Source: Tieghemiomyces parasiticus | Lineage: Eukaryota > Kickxellomycota > Dimargaritomycetes > Dimargaritales > Dimargaritaceae | Reading direction: 5' to 3' | Assembly: GCA_027575765.1 (NCBI GenBank) | Contig: JANBPT010000022.1 | Location: 1 to 64,000, forward strand | Length of the DNA: 64,000 nucleotides | Shown here: positions 33,069 to 47,103 of the stretch, in pieces | Position numbering within the stretch: the first letter of the stretch is position 1 | Layout: each line of letters opens with the position of its first letter | The notes under the pieces: model-generated | The model's input: only the letters and a program-made list of their open reading frames with translations | Database searches by the model: none | Told to the model about the DNA's origin: nothing | Translations under genes and position numbers: made by a program

Positions 33069-36000
33069 TCAGCGTGACGAGCCCAGATTGCCGAGGTTAC
33101 TCTTCATCTGGGCCAGGCGGGCACGCAGGTCCTCGACGGTCGAACCCTGGACGGTGGACATGGGCCGGAGCTGCGGGGCCAAGCTGCTCGAGGTGGCGCT
33201 GGCGGTGGCAAACCCAGACACGGACGAGCTGTCAGCAACTGCAGGATAAGTCGATGGACCACCACTGTTACCGTTAATGTGGTGCGTAGCGCTGTAATCG
33301 CTAGTCATAACCGGCGAGGCGGTGTAGTGTGGCGTCGGCAATTGCGTACCGTGCCGATACGTCAGCGGCGAGGCGGTGCCGTGGGACGGTGTAAGTAGCG
33401 TCTGGGGTTCCGAAGTATAGCGGGGAAATGGGGCCACCTCGCGTGGGGTGCCGGGGTCGTGGGCATCCTCAGCTGATGCCGTGGGGGCTGTCGCCATGGT
33501 GTGGGGTCGATGGTACCCCAACCGCTCCTGCAGCTGGCGCATGGTCCGGCGGTGGGCCTCGGGCGACTGAGTTTCCGCCGGATTGGGCACTCCGTACATG
33601 GACAGCGGGCGTGGGCGGGCGAACGGTGACGCCGGAGCGTCCATTGCCCCGGCGGTCGTGGTCAAGCCACCACCGCCACTAAGTTCGGCAGACCTTTGCT
33701 GGAGCCGCGACCGCAGCTGGCCAAGAGTATCGCTGACTGAGGCTAGATTGGTAGGCGGGACAGGGGCGCTGAGGTCGAGGGGCCGCGGACGCGTGAGAGG
33801 CGACCGATCCAGGTCGCGCGCCACCAGAGTGGCCGTTGACGACGCTGGGGAGGTCGACCCGTCCTCGACGGGGAGGAGGTTTACGGCCTCGATGGTCTGC
33901 AGATACCTGTACAAGGGAGAGTGGGCCACATCCGGAATGAGTCCTAGCACATCGTTGAGTGGGGTCCCCGCGAGTTGGACCAGATCGTAGAGCACCGACT
34001 TGACGGACCGATAGGGCATGTTGCCAAACTTGATGCCGTCGGCTTGACGCCGGGTCCAAAGTTCCTCGGGCCAGCGGACAAAAAAGTCGTTGACCGACGC
34101 CAAGAACTCGTCGACGCGGATCAGGTCCCGGTGCATGTCTTCGCTGACCTTCTTGGACAGCTTCCAGATACACTTCATCGCTAAATTGGCGTACATCCCC
34201 TTGGTTTCAGACTGTGGGTCAGACTCGGGCGGGAGGTGTTCGCAAGCCTCGCCAAGGGTGGTGAACAGGGCGGCATAAACACGGTTCCTGTTTCCGTTCT
34301 CTAAGATGCGGGTCGCCAGGACGTTGAGGGCCCGTAGCAGAGGACTGTTTTCCTCGGACGCCTCGAGACGCGGGTCCCGGAGGCACCGCAGTGTCTCCTG
34401 GAGCGCGCCCTGTAGGGGGGCCGTGGAGACCGCCCGGGCCAGTTCGGGGACCTGGAACTGTAATATGCAGCACTGGACGACGCGGTGACACAGTTTACGC
34501 TGTTGTACCGTGTAGTTCCCACCCGCGTCCACCGCCGGCAAGGCGAGCTGTCCCGGAGCCTGGGCAGAGAGGGCAAAGGCTAGGCGCAGCTGTAGAGTGA
34601 GGGCATGGATGAATGAATCAATCTGGGGGACTAGTTGGCGGATTCCCGCCTCCGAGTGCCGCAACTTATCCAGGTACCGCATCGCCTCTTGGCTCTCGGC
34701 CGAGTCGGTGCTAGTAATCTGGGCCAGGATCACGTCCAGCATGTAGGCCTGGTGGGGCTCATCACTGGCACCACGGGAGGCGACGGGTGCGGGACGGGCC
34801 GAACTGCCACCGCCGCTGCTCATCATTAGGCTCTGCGGCCGGGAACGGCGGTTGGCGGCTGAGGCGGCGCCCACGGTCGGCAGGTTGAGCCGATCAAAGT
34901 CGAGGCTAAACTCCTTGGTACGCCGCGGTCCGGGGTGATCCGCGTCGCCGCCAAACGAGGGTAGGGTGGCCGAGGCAGGGGCCGGGGCGATGGTGGCCGG
35001 GTCAGTGTGTTCGGGCGGCAACGCCATCATGGATACCGGACGGGCCCGGGACGGTGGGAGACCCAACCGAGACGCCGGGCGATCAGCGCCACTAGCGCTG
35101 GGCACGGGTAGACCGGACCGCGGGGGTAACAACCGGGAGCCTGATCGATCCGGACCGGCCAGACGGCGGGGAATCGTGGAACCCGCGGGGGCGGGGGACG
35201 CCACGACGTGGGCTGGGGGCTGGGTCCGTTTGAGTCGTTCCTCCAGCATGCTACGGTCCTTCTCGTTGAGCCGGCCCACCAGTCCGTAGATAGCATCGCC
35301 AGTCTGCTGGTACACCTGCACCAGAACGTTGAGCGCAGCGGTGCGGGCGTGGGCGTCTCGTTCGCTAATGTAGGAGGCGATCAGTGGGACGAACCGCGGA
35401 GGCGAGGTGCACACGGCCAGTCCGTTGCGCTGAATGAGCGCGGCGAGTTCCTCCAAGACTTCCGCACGGATCTTGGCATTCTTGGACTTCAGGCCGTAGT
35501 CTACCAGCGCCTGGAACATGAGGCTGACGGGACGTAGGCGGCCCAACCGACGGAAGAGCGCGGTGACCCGGGCACGGATGACCTCCTTGGGGTCGCCAAA
35601 TTTTCCAATAAAATACGGTAGAAAGACGGCCGCCTCGTAGTCCGACAACTGGTACCGCTGGTCGTCGAGGAAGGCCACCAGGTGCTCCAGGAAATCCAGA
35701 CACCGCATCCATGTCGTGGTCAGTGTGTCCTGGAACCGGACCGTGAGGTATTTAAGGATGAGGTCCAGGTGACAAACGTAGCGCGCTGTCCAGTCCTCCT
35801 CGGATAGGCGGTACAAGGCGGCGAACCGCGGAGCGTCAGTCAGACCCTCGTCGAGGGCACCCAGGGCCTGGAAGTAGTCGCGGTCCTTGTGGTGATCGGT
35901 GCTAAAGAGCTGCTGCAGCAGGCGGGGGTTAAAGTGGGGCTCCATCTGGCTAATCAGCTGGGTGGTCTGGTCGGGGGCCCACTTGGTCAAACCGGCTTCC

Positions 36001-39000
36001 TTGCGCCGGCGGAGTTCTTTGCTGCGCGGATCGGCGGTAAGAATGAGGGGGACCTCATCTGGGTGCAGGGCCGCAGCGGTGGTGGGTACGGATGCCGTGG
36101 TTGGGGACGGGGTGGCCCGACCGGAACTGGCCCCACCCGGCATGTTACCCAAGGGGACGCGTGGGGCGGCCCCTCCAAGTTTACGGCGGAGGGACAGGCG
36201 CGGGTTCAAAGGTTTGGCGGCCGCAGCACCGGGACCCGACGAGCCCGGGGTGGGCATGGCGCGGCGCAAACCACCGGACTCCGCGGCAGATGAAGGTGCC
36301 GCCGACGGCGGCGGGCCGCCTTCGCGACGCGAGAAGAGTTGCGCCTTGGTCAGCTTGGTAGGGGACGATCCAGAGGCGGACGCCCGTTTCGCGGGGACGA
36401 CGGAGTTAGCGGAGGGCGCCGGAGTGGCAGAGGCAGGTAGACCCCCCGAGGCACCCTGGTAAGGTTCGATGGCAGCGAGTAGAGGGGCCCGGGAGTTACC
36501 CTTAGCGGCCATGACGCGCTCCCTCACGGCGGCGTAGCCAACGCTCTGGACGACGTACTTAATAGCGGCCTGGGCGACCTTGCGCACCTCGACGTTCCGG
36601 TCCTCGAGACAGTCAAGGTTGCCGCCCACTAGCGGGGTGAGGTCCGGGCGGGCGGCGGGTGGAAGCGCTTCGAGGGCGGCGCAGCGGCCGACCAGCCAGT
36701 CCAACAGATCCTTACGCAGGGTAGGAGATTCGCCGGCTAGGGCGATACCGCTGGCCGGGAGAATGGGGTCGAGGGACCCGCATGCGTCGGCAATGGCGGT
36801 GAGGGCCGCTAACCCAGCGGTCCGTACCTGAGGCTTCTTGTCGGTCAGAACGTGCAGGAGCGGTGTTAGGATGAGTCGGCACTGCTTCTCAAAAGGCCGG
36901 CCCATGGCGGTGGCCAGCTGGCCCACAATCTCGCAGGTAAGTACCACGAGGTTCTTGTTGGAGTCGGCTAGGCGAGGTTTGAGGCCGGCCCACACGTCGC
37001 CCACCGTGGGTTGAATGCGCTGATTGGCGGAGGCCAGGGCAGCCTGGATGGTCTCGAGGCCCTCCTTGCGCAGCTTCCAGTTGTCATCACGCAACTTGGC
37101 CGTCAGCTTAGCGTTAAACTGCGGGGCCAGGTCCACCCGCGGGAGCAGGTCGTCAAGCAAGTCATCCTCCCGAGCCGCCCCACCTCCACCAGCTGCCGCT
37201 GATAAGGAAGCTCCGTCTGCCCCACCGTCCGCCTGTTGGACGGCCGGTCCGCGGGTGGCCACAGGGGCCGGTTCGTCCTTGACCTTGGCGTACTCGGCTT
37301 CGACTAGTTCCAAAGTTTTGGCATTGATATCCTGCACCAGGGTGAGTACGTTGGGACCCAGCAGCTGGCACAGGGTGACCATGACGCTGATGGCGGTGGA
37401 CCGCGCCTGGGCGTTACTGCTGTTCAACCCCACCGTCTTGAGGCACTCGATGAGAGCGCGTACGTTAAGACCGGCACCGACCCCAAACTCCTTGGCGGCG
37501 CTACCGATCCAGGCCATGGTCTCAGCCAGGACCTTAGGCGCCTTCTGTTTGGCGATGGTCCCGTAGGCCTGACTCAGGACAAACCCGAGGGACAGGGACT
37601 CGGCGAACAGTTCCAGTGTCTCGGCCGCTGGCTTCTTGAGCTTGAGGTCACCCAGTTTCTCGGCTACCAGGGGGATAGCCAGGGAGGCGGCGGGCCGGCC
37701 AAATGACGGTACATCCTGGGCCAGGAACTGGAGGAGTTGGTAAACCTGCCCGGCCACCTGAAAGTTGACTTCCTTCACGCCTGGCTTCTTCAACATCTGC
37801 CGCACCACCACTTCGGCGTCCACATCCTCGGCAGGTCTCGCCCGCAGGTCGGCAATCAGCGCCTCCATCCCGGCCAGGCGGGTTTTCCAGTTGGACTCGT
37901 TGAGCTGACTGAGTACGCCGGCCGGAATGTGCTGTGGGATAAGGTCGGCCAGCGCCTCTTCGGTGTACTTGTAGCGGATGGGCTCATCGGGCTTGGCGAC
38001 CGCGGGAGCCGGAGCTCGGCGGACGGCGCCCGCCGCACCTGCTGGTTTGGGCTTGGCGACCGGGGCCTTCGGGGTCGGTTTAGCTGCAGGGGTGGCGGGG
38101 GTACTGCCGGTTGCCGCGGAGGCCCCAGGTGGCTTGCGGTTCCGCAATTTGGGGGGCAGCATGGGCTTGGCGGCCGGGGCCAGCGCAGCAAGGGCATCGA
38201 GGTCGTCGCCGTGTGGGGCGGCCGGCGGGGCAGATGGGGCAGGGGCTCGCGCGCGGGTCAGCCGGGCCGGGGGTCCCGGCCGAGACGCAGCCGGCGGTGG
38301 GGGTTTTGGCCGAGCGACCTTAGCTACTACCGTGGCCTGCTCGAATGACTCCATGACCTTAGCCTCCTTGATCTTATCCAAGTCGCCTAGGAACAGTTTG
38401 AGGGTCGGTTCGCCAACACACTTCATGAGGTGGCCTAACAGATCGGCGGCGGTGTCGCGCACGTCGGTGTTGCCGTCGTCCAAACCCTTCAACCCCAGCT
38501 TGGTGAGGTCCGGCAGGTCCTTCTTGGGTGGGCTCACAGGAATCTTTTGAAGCGCCCGAACCATCCACCGCAATGACTCGGCCTTCACCTGCGGGTTTTT
38601 GTGGTCGGAGCCCACTACCACGTCCTCTACGATGGCTTGCAAGTCGAAACCCGTACTAGCCAAGATGGCGTCCAGGGCGCCCCGGATGGCCGTGATGACA
38701 GTGGCCTTCTTTTCTTTGCACTTTTCGATAAGGGCAGGAACCACGGTGGGTTTATAGGGGACGAAATCGGTACGCAGGCCACGGGCCATGCATTCGACGC
38801 AGGTCACAGCGACGGTGGCTACGATGATGTTGGTATCGTTCACGTGCTTGACCAGGAGACCCACGAGTGGTTCGTAAGGCCCGACGGCTAGCCGTATCGT
38901 GTTCGTGATGGCGTGGAGACCTTCCAGCGCTTCCTTGCGCTCCTTCCATTTGGACGATTTGAGTAGAGCTTCGAAATCGGCTGGAAGCTTGGCCAGGACG

Positions 39001-40084
39001 TCGACCGGGTCGGCAAGTTGGTATGGGTCCATGTCGGCGGAGGAGGGCTCCGCACCATCGTCTGCGTCCTCTCTGGGTCCGGATGCGCTGTCTGCAGCCG
39101 ATGGTGCCATCGCCTCCGCCACTACCAAGGCCTGCTGGGATCGAAGTAGACGTGTGGCGGTGGCCGGGTCGGCTGGCACGGCCTCGAAGGCGGTTTTGAG
39201 GTCGGCCACCTGTACCGGTTTAAGTTCGGCGAGGAAGGGCTCGACCGCGGCGCGGATCCAGCGATAGATCTCGACCACCAACTTCTGGGCCTCGGTACGG
39301 ACGTTGCCGTCAGCGTGCCCAAACATTTTTGGCAAGGCCTTGAGCACGGGTTTTAGGCCGGTGGTCTTGGCCCCGAACTGAGTCAATATTTCGCGCAAGG
39401 CGGTGACGGTGGCGGCCACCATCTTAGGCTGTTTGTGACCTAGACCAGGCAAGAGGGCCTCCACCACGGGCTCGGCCACGTCCAGCTCTACGTACATGAG
39501 GACGGCCTCAAGGGTTTGTGTCCGGGTTCCCGCCCGGGTTGAGGCGAGTCCCTTGTCAATGAGGATAGGGAGGACGGTTTCGCGCGTCCGCGGGGCGTCG
39601 GGGGCCATGCGCAAGTAGGTCACCAGGGCGGTAATGCCGCTTTCCTGTGCGATCATGTTGGTGTCACCCGCCAATTTGGGCGTTAGCTCGCCAATATCGT
39701 AGAACCGCGCGCAGTCGGTTTGGGGGTCCCAGATATTCAGCTCCCGCTCGAGCTGTTTATAGGCTTCGAGGCGCACCTTCCATACCTGCGTGGGCGCGAC
39801 ATCAATGTGGATGGCAAAGGCAAAGTGGGAGAAGGGTGAGGGCGGAGTAGGGCAAGGAACGGGCGGGAAATGGGCCACTGAGCGGATGCGATGGTGCAGC
39901 GCAACGCCGATCTGATCCCAGCTGGTTCAAGTGGTGACCCATCGTTAGGGGGAAGGGCGGCGGTGGTTGCCCTTGTCGTCCTGGGATATATGCATGGGGA
40001 GTACGGATTGGCTAGTTAACTTACCTTATGTACCAGCCGAGTATCGAGGGGCAGGTTGGCGGTCTCGTCATCTGCGGTCGCCAT
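33069..40084 (-). CDS. STU2: XMAP215/Stu2/Dis1-family microtubule polymerase with multiple TOG domains
   Basis: A two-exon gene for 2258 residues. Exon 1 (40084..40025) encodes MATADDETANLPLDTRLVHK. A 239-base intron (40024..39786, GTAAGT...CGCAG) is phase 0. Exon 2 (39785..33069) continues 'VWKVRLEAYKQL', restoring the start of TOG1 as in other family members. I count five TOG-type HEAT arrays: about 1-240, 275-515 ('SKWKERKEALEGL'), 650-890 ('SNWKTRLAGMEAL'), 935-1170 ('DNWKLRKEGLETI') and 1270-1520. Basic Ala/Pro/Ser linkers follow TOG2 and TOG4. A C-terminal helical domain (about 1690-2020) resembles the end of CKAP5, followed by a disordered tail. TOG domains bind tubulin dimers and speed plus-end growth at kinetochores, spindle poles and cytoplasmic microtubules. 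Yeast Stu2 and Alp14 have two TOGs, so this protein has animal-like architecture. Confidence 0.92.
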
Positions 40085-40725
40085 GGTGGTAGGGTCGGGT
40101 TCAATTCGGGCAGTATATCCGAGGCGGCTGGTCTAAGTGATGGGGCAGGTGAATTGAGAGAATCGGGAGGCGACTAGTTGGCAGTAAAGTTAATGGAGAA
40201 AGGCTGTTGTGAACAGGAAACGTATGGAATCGCACTGGAGGAGTATTGCATGGGTGTATGGTACCTTTTTTCAGTCCTCCCCCCCCCGACAGCGGCGGGG
40301 TCTCAACCCTGTGTTTACCAAAACATCGCCGTCCCATTGGTAGTGCCTTACGAGAGTGGGACGCCACGTAGCGCACTTGAGGAACTGCCACCGCCGCCAC
40401 AATTGGAGACGTAAATTTCATGGTGGAGCTCAGTGATATGAGGTGAGAAAACCGCACTGGTTCTCTGAAGTATGGACAGGTTTAATATATATAGCCTGTA
40501 ACGAAAGAGAACTCGACCGTTTCCAGGCCGAATGCCCACTAGTCGATTGTATTTACAGTTGGAAAGACTACCGCCAGTAAAGGCCTGGTACTTACCAGAA
40601 TCGCCCCTCCCCCTTTCTCCCGTTGACAGTGGCACTAGTCCTTACTGAGGACACAACTCGGAACCGTTACCAGTCCGGCTATACATGGTACATTTAATAA
40701 TACGTTTGGCAATAAATCAAGCATT
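40085..40725. other. Intergenic region between CWC24 and the TOG gene
   Basis: This holds the promoter of the XMAP215-family gene and the 3' flank of CWC24. Only short overlapping ORFs are present. A TATATATAG stretch lies near 40485..40494. Confidence 0.45.
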
Positions 40726-41892
<1,167 letters not shown>

Positions 41893-42583
41893 GTTGGGTA
41901 GGTGCGGATGCTGTGAATGTATCGAGCAGAGGTGATGTCGACTTGGAAGGTAGGTAACCAGACACTCGAAGTATGTTACAGAGTAGTTATGATGTATAGT
42001 GAGGCTCAACGCACGAATGGAAAACGTGATTTTCTTCTGTACAAGGAGGCAGAGTTGGAACCTCGGGTCAATTGGAGTTAAGTGACCTGAAGGAAGTGAC
42101 ACGCTATCTCCTGGGCATGTAGGAGGACTTGGCTATTAGTAAGGGTAGCGTCCCTCACCGTCCTGTGGAGGACCTCATGGATCACGTGTACAAAGTACTG
42201 CCCAATCTGCACCCATACAATGAGTCCACCTAATGGGTAAAGCATATAACCTGCCCTGCCCATTCGACATACGAACGCCGTGACGCTTACATTAAACAGA
42301 AGAGGCCCATTAGCAGTCCATCGTGCCAGGTTTACTTTTATGAGATAGCAGTAAACGAGGTGTTTATTGTGTATATATATATACATGGAGGGTTTAAAAT
42401 GAAGCGTATTCTCGAGCTGTCAAAGGAATGACTTTACAGTTGAACCCAGAGACCGAACCGAGCAGGGGTAGCGTACGCAATGAGTGAAATGTAAACGAAT
42501 AGAAACGGTGAAATGCAAGCTTGAACCTCGACCGGACACGCGAAGGTATGGTGAACACCCCAAGCGTAGTGCACCGTAAGTGC
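41893..42583. other. Intergenic region upstream of CWC24
   Basis: This holds the CWC24 promoter and the 3' flank of the small secreted-protein gene. A TATATATATATA run lies at about 42371..42383. No supported ORF. Confidence 0.45.
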
Positions 42584-42856
42584 TCATTGCTTATCGCCCT
42601 CCTTCTTGAAGTGGTCTGCAAGCTTTTCAGCGCTAATGTAACCACCGATGGCACCAGTAGCCTTGGCGAGGCCGGTCTTAAACTTGCCAAGCTCCTGCTT
42701 CTCGGCAATCGAACCGGCAAGTTTGTAGCCGGCGATGGCACCGGCGACGCCGGCTACGACTCGACGCTGCAGATGCTGGTCTTGGATGGGCTGGGGGTGG
42801 GCAATGACAGTGGCTACAGTAGCAGCGGCGATGAAGACGGTGGTGAAGAACTTCAT
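42584..42856 (-). CDS. Small secreted peptide precursor A (glycine-zipper, Kex2 site)
   Basis: A 90-residue protein with a signal peptide (residues 1 to about 19, cleavage near A-H-P), a short propeptide, a dibasic Kex2-type site (Arg31-Arg32), then a mature part of about 58 residues. The mature part begins with a Gly/Ala-rich, GxxxG-containing hydrophobic helix (33-50) and ends in a charged amphipathic helix (about 72-90). There are no cysteines. No known family is recognised. A similar precursor lies at 50506..50769. Possible roles include a membrane-active peptide, a cell-surface protein or a processed signal. A TATA box lies about 130 bases upstream. Confidence 0.65.
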   Translation of the reverse strand: MKFFTTVFIAAATVATVIAHPQPIQDQHLQRRVVAGVAGAIAGYKLAGSIAEKQELGKFKTGLAKATGAIGGYISAEKLADHFKKEGDKQ

Positions 42857-45800
42857 GGTGGTTTAGGGTGGAAAGTGGGGGAGGTTAGGCAGCGAGGACG
42901 GATAGTCTGGCTTGTTCCGGAGGTGGTCGGTTGAATACTGCAGTTAGTGATGATGATGGTTATGAGGAAGGTCAAGGGTGAGGGTATTTATAGATGAATG
43001 ATGAGGGCCGTCCTTGCGGTGTCTTGGGCGAGGCGAAGACGGAGGCGGCCATGCACCATAGGGTGCGAAACAAAGGAAAGAGGTTATCAAAGACGCACTC
43101 ATCTGCTACTTTCGAGCGGAAAAGCGATGTTGGCCGATATCAGGTTCCCATGAGGACCGCGCACTCGACGGTGGGCCGTTTTTGCATCGGTTGCGGAATA
43201 CAAGAAGGCCAGGGACTATGGTATGGTTAAGAATAGCCAGTTGCTCGACCGCGCTGCCGGCTTCGACAGCCATGCACCGTGTGTATCATAAACCACTGCG
43301 GTCGATGGGGCCGTGCGCTCGTCCCGACAGCCGACCAACCGGCGGATAGCGGACGGGACGGTGGCTAGGGTATCACCATGGGGTGGTACAATGGGACTTC
43401 GCAGAATATGGAGGGCCACAGGAAATGAATAAAGGGCAAGGGAGGAGCTGCGCCTTCCCGGGGCTTTCTCATCCTTTGTTCCCTTCGCTCACTGAGGGGC
43501 ACCATCACTGGTCAAGGGCACACAAGTATGGGATGGAGCGTCCCTACCGCCCGGCCCGTCCTCTTCAGCCCTCCCCTACCATTTTGTTTGAGGGCTGTAA
43601 GGCTTGGTTAGTGTCATAATCTCTGTGTTGTCCACGATGGCGGTACATCCCTTTATGCTCCTACCACTTGGTATTGGAACGCGCGAGTCGTGCTCATCAG
43701 CGGCACTGTGGGCGACCAAGGACCCATAATTCATGGCCCACTTTACTCGGCCAACAAGGGCTTGGTCAACCGACCGAACCCACTCCCCCGATATTTTAGA
43801 AGCGGCACTCTATTCTGCAACCTAAGAAGCCGTGGCCACAGCGCTTATGGGGGAGTGGTCAGAGGTTTACTTCGTTGTAGCTACCAAGTGGGTCCTCATA
43901 CCAAGGCACTCCCTCCAAATCGGTGGTTGGCGCCATGGGCTACTTGTGACTTTAACGATACGTGCAGACCATATTGCCGGTCTATATAGGCCGTGGGATG
44001 TCGCATCTAGAGTTGTCATCCAAACCTCGCCTGGTATGGGCACCCTATCGAGCGGAGGGTATGTGCTCCAGAGGTGCGCCACTTGGCGAGGGGCCAGTGG
44101 TGTCCCATCCAAGCAGCGGATTAACCGCTGCAGCTCCAGCCGCCAATTGATTGCCGCTAGCGGATTGGCTTGGTAATCTCCTCTACGGTGGAGGGTCTGG
44201 CCCAAACTCAATGTGACCGCCAGCTCGCCAAGACCTGGTGTTTGTCAACACGGCAGGGACGGTGCACCCCGAGCAGCGAGGGAAGAGTTAGCCATGGGGC
44301 CAACCACTTAAGGGGTATCAGGGGAGGGATGCCCTCATTCAATCCGCACTGGTGGGGCAACGTGCGTGGCGTGGGGGGGGGCTTACATAAGCGAGGGGAT
44401 TCCGGCGGGTTTCCCCGAAGGTGCTGCGGCATGGAGTAGCGTATCGTACCTTGGCTGGTGTCCCGTGGGCTGGGTCAGACAAGCTCCGCCAGTCATGGTT
44501 GCCGTACCTCATGGCTAGGCGGGTACCGAGGTCGAGTTGGCGGAAGGAGCCCGCAGCCCACTGTGCCTTTCGGCTTTTAGGCAGATGTCCAGCCCGGTAC
44601 GTCACGGCCCGCTGCCGAAGGGTGGGTATGCCCTGTTCGCATGGCCGCCCAGGCCGCAGCAGGGCGACAGGGGGGGGAGTTGCTGCCTGTGGCTGGTTGG
44701 CAACCAACCATGGCCCCACCTCCCAGACTGATTCACGTCCGGGCCGAACATTCACCCTAGCGTGAACGGGGACTATCCTGGCACTGTGGAAAAGGAGAGC
44801 CGCTGTTCGTCCGCCTCCCAAAAGCGGACAGTGGCCTTGTAAAATCAAAACAACGGGCCTCTCCACAAACCAAAACAATCAGCGCTTCCGTCCAGACCGA
44901 CTCGACTCCGCGACGATCCCTCACACGGGCTCCCACCGAGCCAAGGGGAGCGCTTGTCCCTCTGGCGCCCGGGCGGCTGAGGACAGGAGGTGTAACGGAT
45001 GCAGGAGGCGGGGGAGCTAGGCCAAGGGGGTGTGTAGAGGACGCGCGAGGGGCGGGTTTAGGTGCGACCGACGCGTTAATGCGAAACCACACCCCCACCT
45101 CCCCCTTTGGCGGCTTACTCATCCACGGGATCCCCCCTTCTCCATTGTTGACGTTTTCCGCTCACCCTCGCCATCGCTTGTTGATGATAGGGCCAGGCGG
45201 TGTTTACTCTACGCTCGTCAGCCCTGTTTGGACGCGTCGCGTCACGGCAAATCCCTCTTGCCGTGCACATCGGCCGGCCGGCCCACCCGCCTTGATATGC
45301 GGCTGGCGGGGCGCGGTTTCGTTCCAGCCGATGGGTGAAACCGCGTTGCACCGTCGGACCAAATATTCCTCCCACCACCGCCCGCCGGTGCTTGCGTGTC
45401 AGTCAGGCGAACCGCCAGCTGCGCTGCTTTGTTGACAAGATGGCGGCCAGTCGTACCAGGGAGTCTGACGCGCTCGACAGACCGCGTTGCTATAAAGTCC
45501 CTGCCCATTCCCCGCCGGAGAACAGATTGCGCGCCACCTCTCACAGCTACCTCCTCACCCCCTCGCAAGCTCACTTGTCTCCAACATAATCCCCCTGCCA
45601 CCCGGAAACCGTGTGTAGCGCTTTCAGTCCAGTAAGGAGCCAGACAGCTATCCACCAGCCCTCCTCAGATTTGGTCCCCCTCCTCCCACTTCCTAAACGT
45701 TCCAACCCAACCCCGGCCCCCATCACCACCTGTAACTTGCCCACGGTAGCCCGCGGTCGGCCAATTCGTCCCCCCGTCCCGCCCACAAATTTTTTTAACG

Positions 45801-45999
45801 TTCTTGAAAAAGGAGCATTATTCGTCCGCCGCAGCAGCCTAGTTTCTTCCGCTTCCTCCCTCTTAAACCCTGCTTGCGCCTGTTGGCAACTTCTCTGTCG
45901 TCGTTCTTATCCTGCTAGTGACTTGCGCCCATTTTTGTTTGCAAGTCACCTCTCCTCCCTTCCTTCTCCTCCTAGCTGCCGGATCTCTCTATTCCCGCC
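42857..45999. other. 3.1 kb divergent intergenic region, RNR2 promoter side
   Basis: This lies between secreted peptide gene A (-) and RNR2 (+). Many short ORFs overlap on both strands (for example 43690..43989 and 44339..44878) without domains. Two ACGCGT hexamers are at 45071..45076 and 45232..45237, and a TATAAAG is near 45491. From about 45540 to the RNR2 ATG the + strand is pyrimidine-rich, as in many fungal 5' leaders. No tRNA or rRNA seen. Confidence 0.45.
42985..42992 (-). promoter_or_regulatory. TATA box of secreted peptide gene A
   Basis: TATAAATA on the minus strand, about 130 bases upstream of the ATG at 42856. The position and match fit a core promoter of an inducible gene. Confidence 0.5.
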
Positions 46000-47103
46000 A
46001 TGTCGTTCGAGTCCAACCCTACCACGGCCCTAGCCGCCACCGCGCCTACCAGCACTCTGATCCGTGAGCGCCCGCACGTCAAGGACGATGTCGAGCTTGA
46101 GCGTCTCCGCAAGCTGGAAGCCGAGGAGCCGATTCTCAAGGCCAACCCGAACCGCTTCGTGCTCTTCCCCATCAAGTACCACGAGGTATGGCAGATGTAC
46201 AAGAAGGCCGAGGCCTCCTTCTGGACTGCTGAAGAGGCCGACCTGTCCAAGGATATGGGCGACTGGGACAACCGCCTCAACGACAACGAGCGCTACTTTA
46301 TCAAGCACGTCCTGGCCTTCTTCGCGGCGTCGGACGGCATCGTCAACGAGAACCTGCTCGAGCGCTTCAGCAACGAGGTCCAGATTTCCGAGGCCCGGTG
46401 TTTCTACGGCTTCCAGATTATGATCGAGAATATCCACTCCGAAATGTACAGCTTGCTCATTGACACATACATTCGTGACCCGAAGGAGCGCGACTATCTC
46501 TTCTCCGCCCTCGACAACATCCCTTGCATTCGCCGTAAGGCCGACTGGGCCCTGCGATGGATCAGCGACCAGCGCTCCAGCTTTGGCGAGCGCCTGGTGG
46601 CCTTCGCCGCTGTGGAGGGTATCTTCTTCTCGGGGTCGTTCGCCTCCATCTTCTGGCTCAAGAAGCGTGGGCTTATGCCCGGCCTGACCTTCTCCAACGA
46701 GCTCATCTCGCGCGACGAGGGTCTACACACCGATTTCGCCTGCCTGCTCTTCTCGCACCTCAAGCACAAGCCAAGCCAGGCCGTCGTGCGCGCCATCATT
46801 GTGGAGGCCGTCGGTATCGAGCAGGAGTTCCTCACGGACGCCCTCCCGGTCAGTCTCATTGGGATGAATTCCACCCTGATGAAGCAGTACATTGAATTCG
46901 TCGCTGACCGCCTGCTCGTCGCACTCGGCTGTCCTAAGCATTACCACTCAGAGAACCCCTTCGATTTCATGGACCTCATCTCTCTCCAGGGCAAGACCAA
47001 CTTCTTTGAGAAGCGGGTATCTGACTACCAGAAGGCCGGTGTGATGAAGACCTCCAGTAGCACTGACAACGCCCACGCCTTTGTTATGGACGCCGATTTT
47101 TAA
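46000..47103 (+). CDS. RNR2: Ribonucleoside-diphosphate reductase small subunit (R2)
   Basis: A 367-residue single-exon class Ia R2 protein. It holds the diiron-tyrosyl radical used by the R1 subunit to make deoxyribonucleotides in the cytosol. By alignment to mouse R2, the iron ligands are Asp112 (SDGIVNENL), Glu143, His146 (IENIHSEMY), Glu206 (AAVEGIFF), Glu240 and His243 (SRDEGLH), and the radical tyrosine is Tyr150. All are intact, so this is the active R2 and not a yeast Rnr4-like variant. The C-terminal tail ends VMDADF, the R1-docking peptide. The N-terminal 50 residues are variable. The ATG at 46000 follows a pyrimidine-rich leader. Two ACGCGT elements upstream could give cell-cycle control. 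Confidence 0.97.
   Translation: MSFESNPTTALAATAPTSTLIRERPHVKDDVELERLRKLEAEEPILKANPNRFVLFPIKYHEVWQMYKKAEASFWTAEEADLSKDMGDWDNRLNDNERYFIKHVLAFFAASDGIVNENLLERFSNEVQISEARCFYGFQIMIENIHSEMYSLLIDTYIRDPKERDYLFSALDNIPCIRRKADWALRWISDQRSSFGERLVAFAAVEGIFFSGSFASIFWLKKRGLMPGLTFSNELISRDEGLHTDFACLLFSHLKHKPSQAVVRAIIVEAVGIEQEFLTDALPVSLIGMNSTLMKQYIEFVADRLLVALGCPKHYHSENPFDFMDLISLQGKTNFFEKRVSDYQKAGVMKTSSSTDNAHAFVMDADF

Noticed and set aside
44339..44878. 179-codon minus-strand ORF in the RNR2 upstream region
   Set aside because: No domain or signal, and it overlaps several equally long ORFs in other frames.
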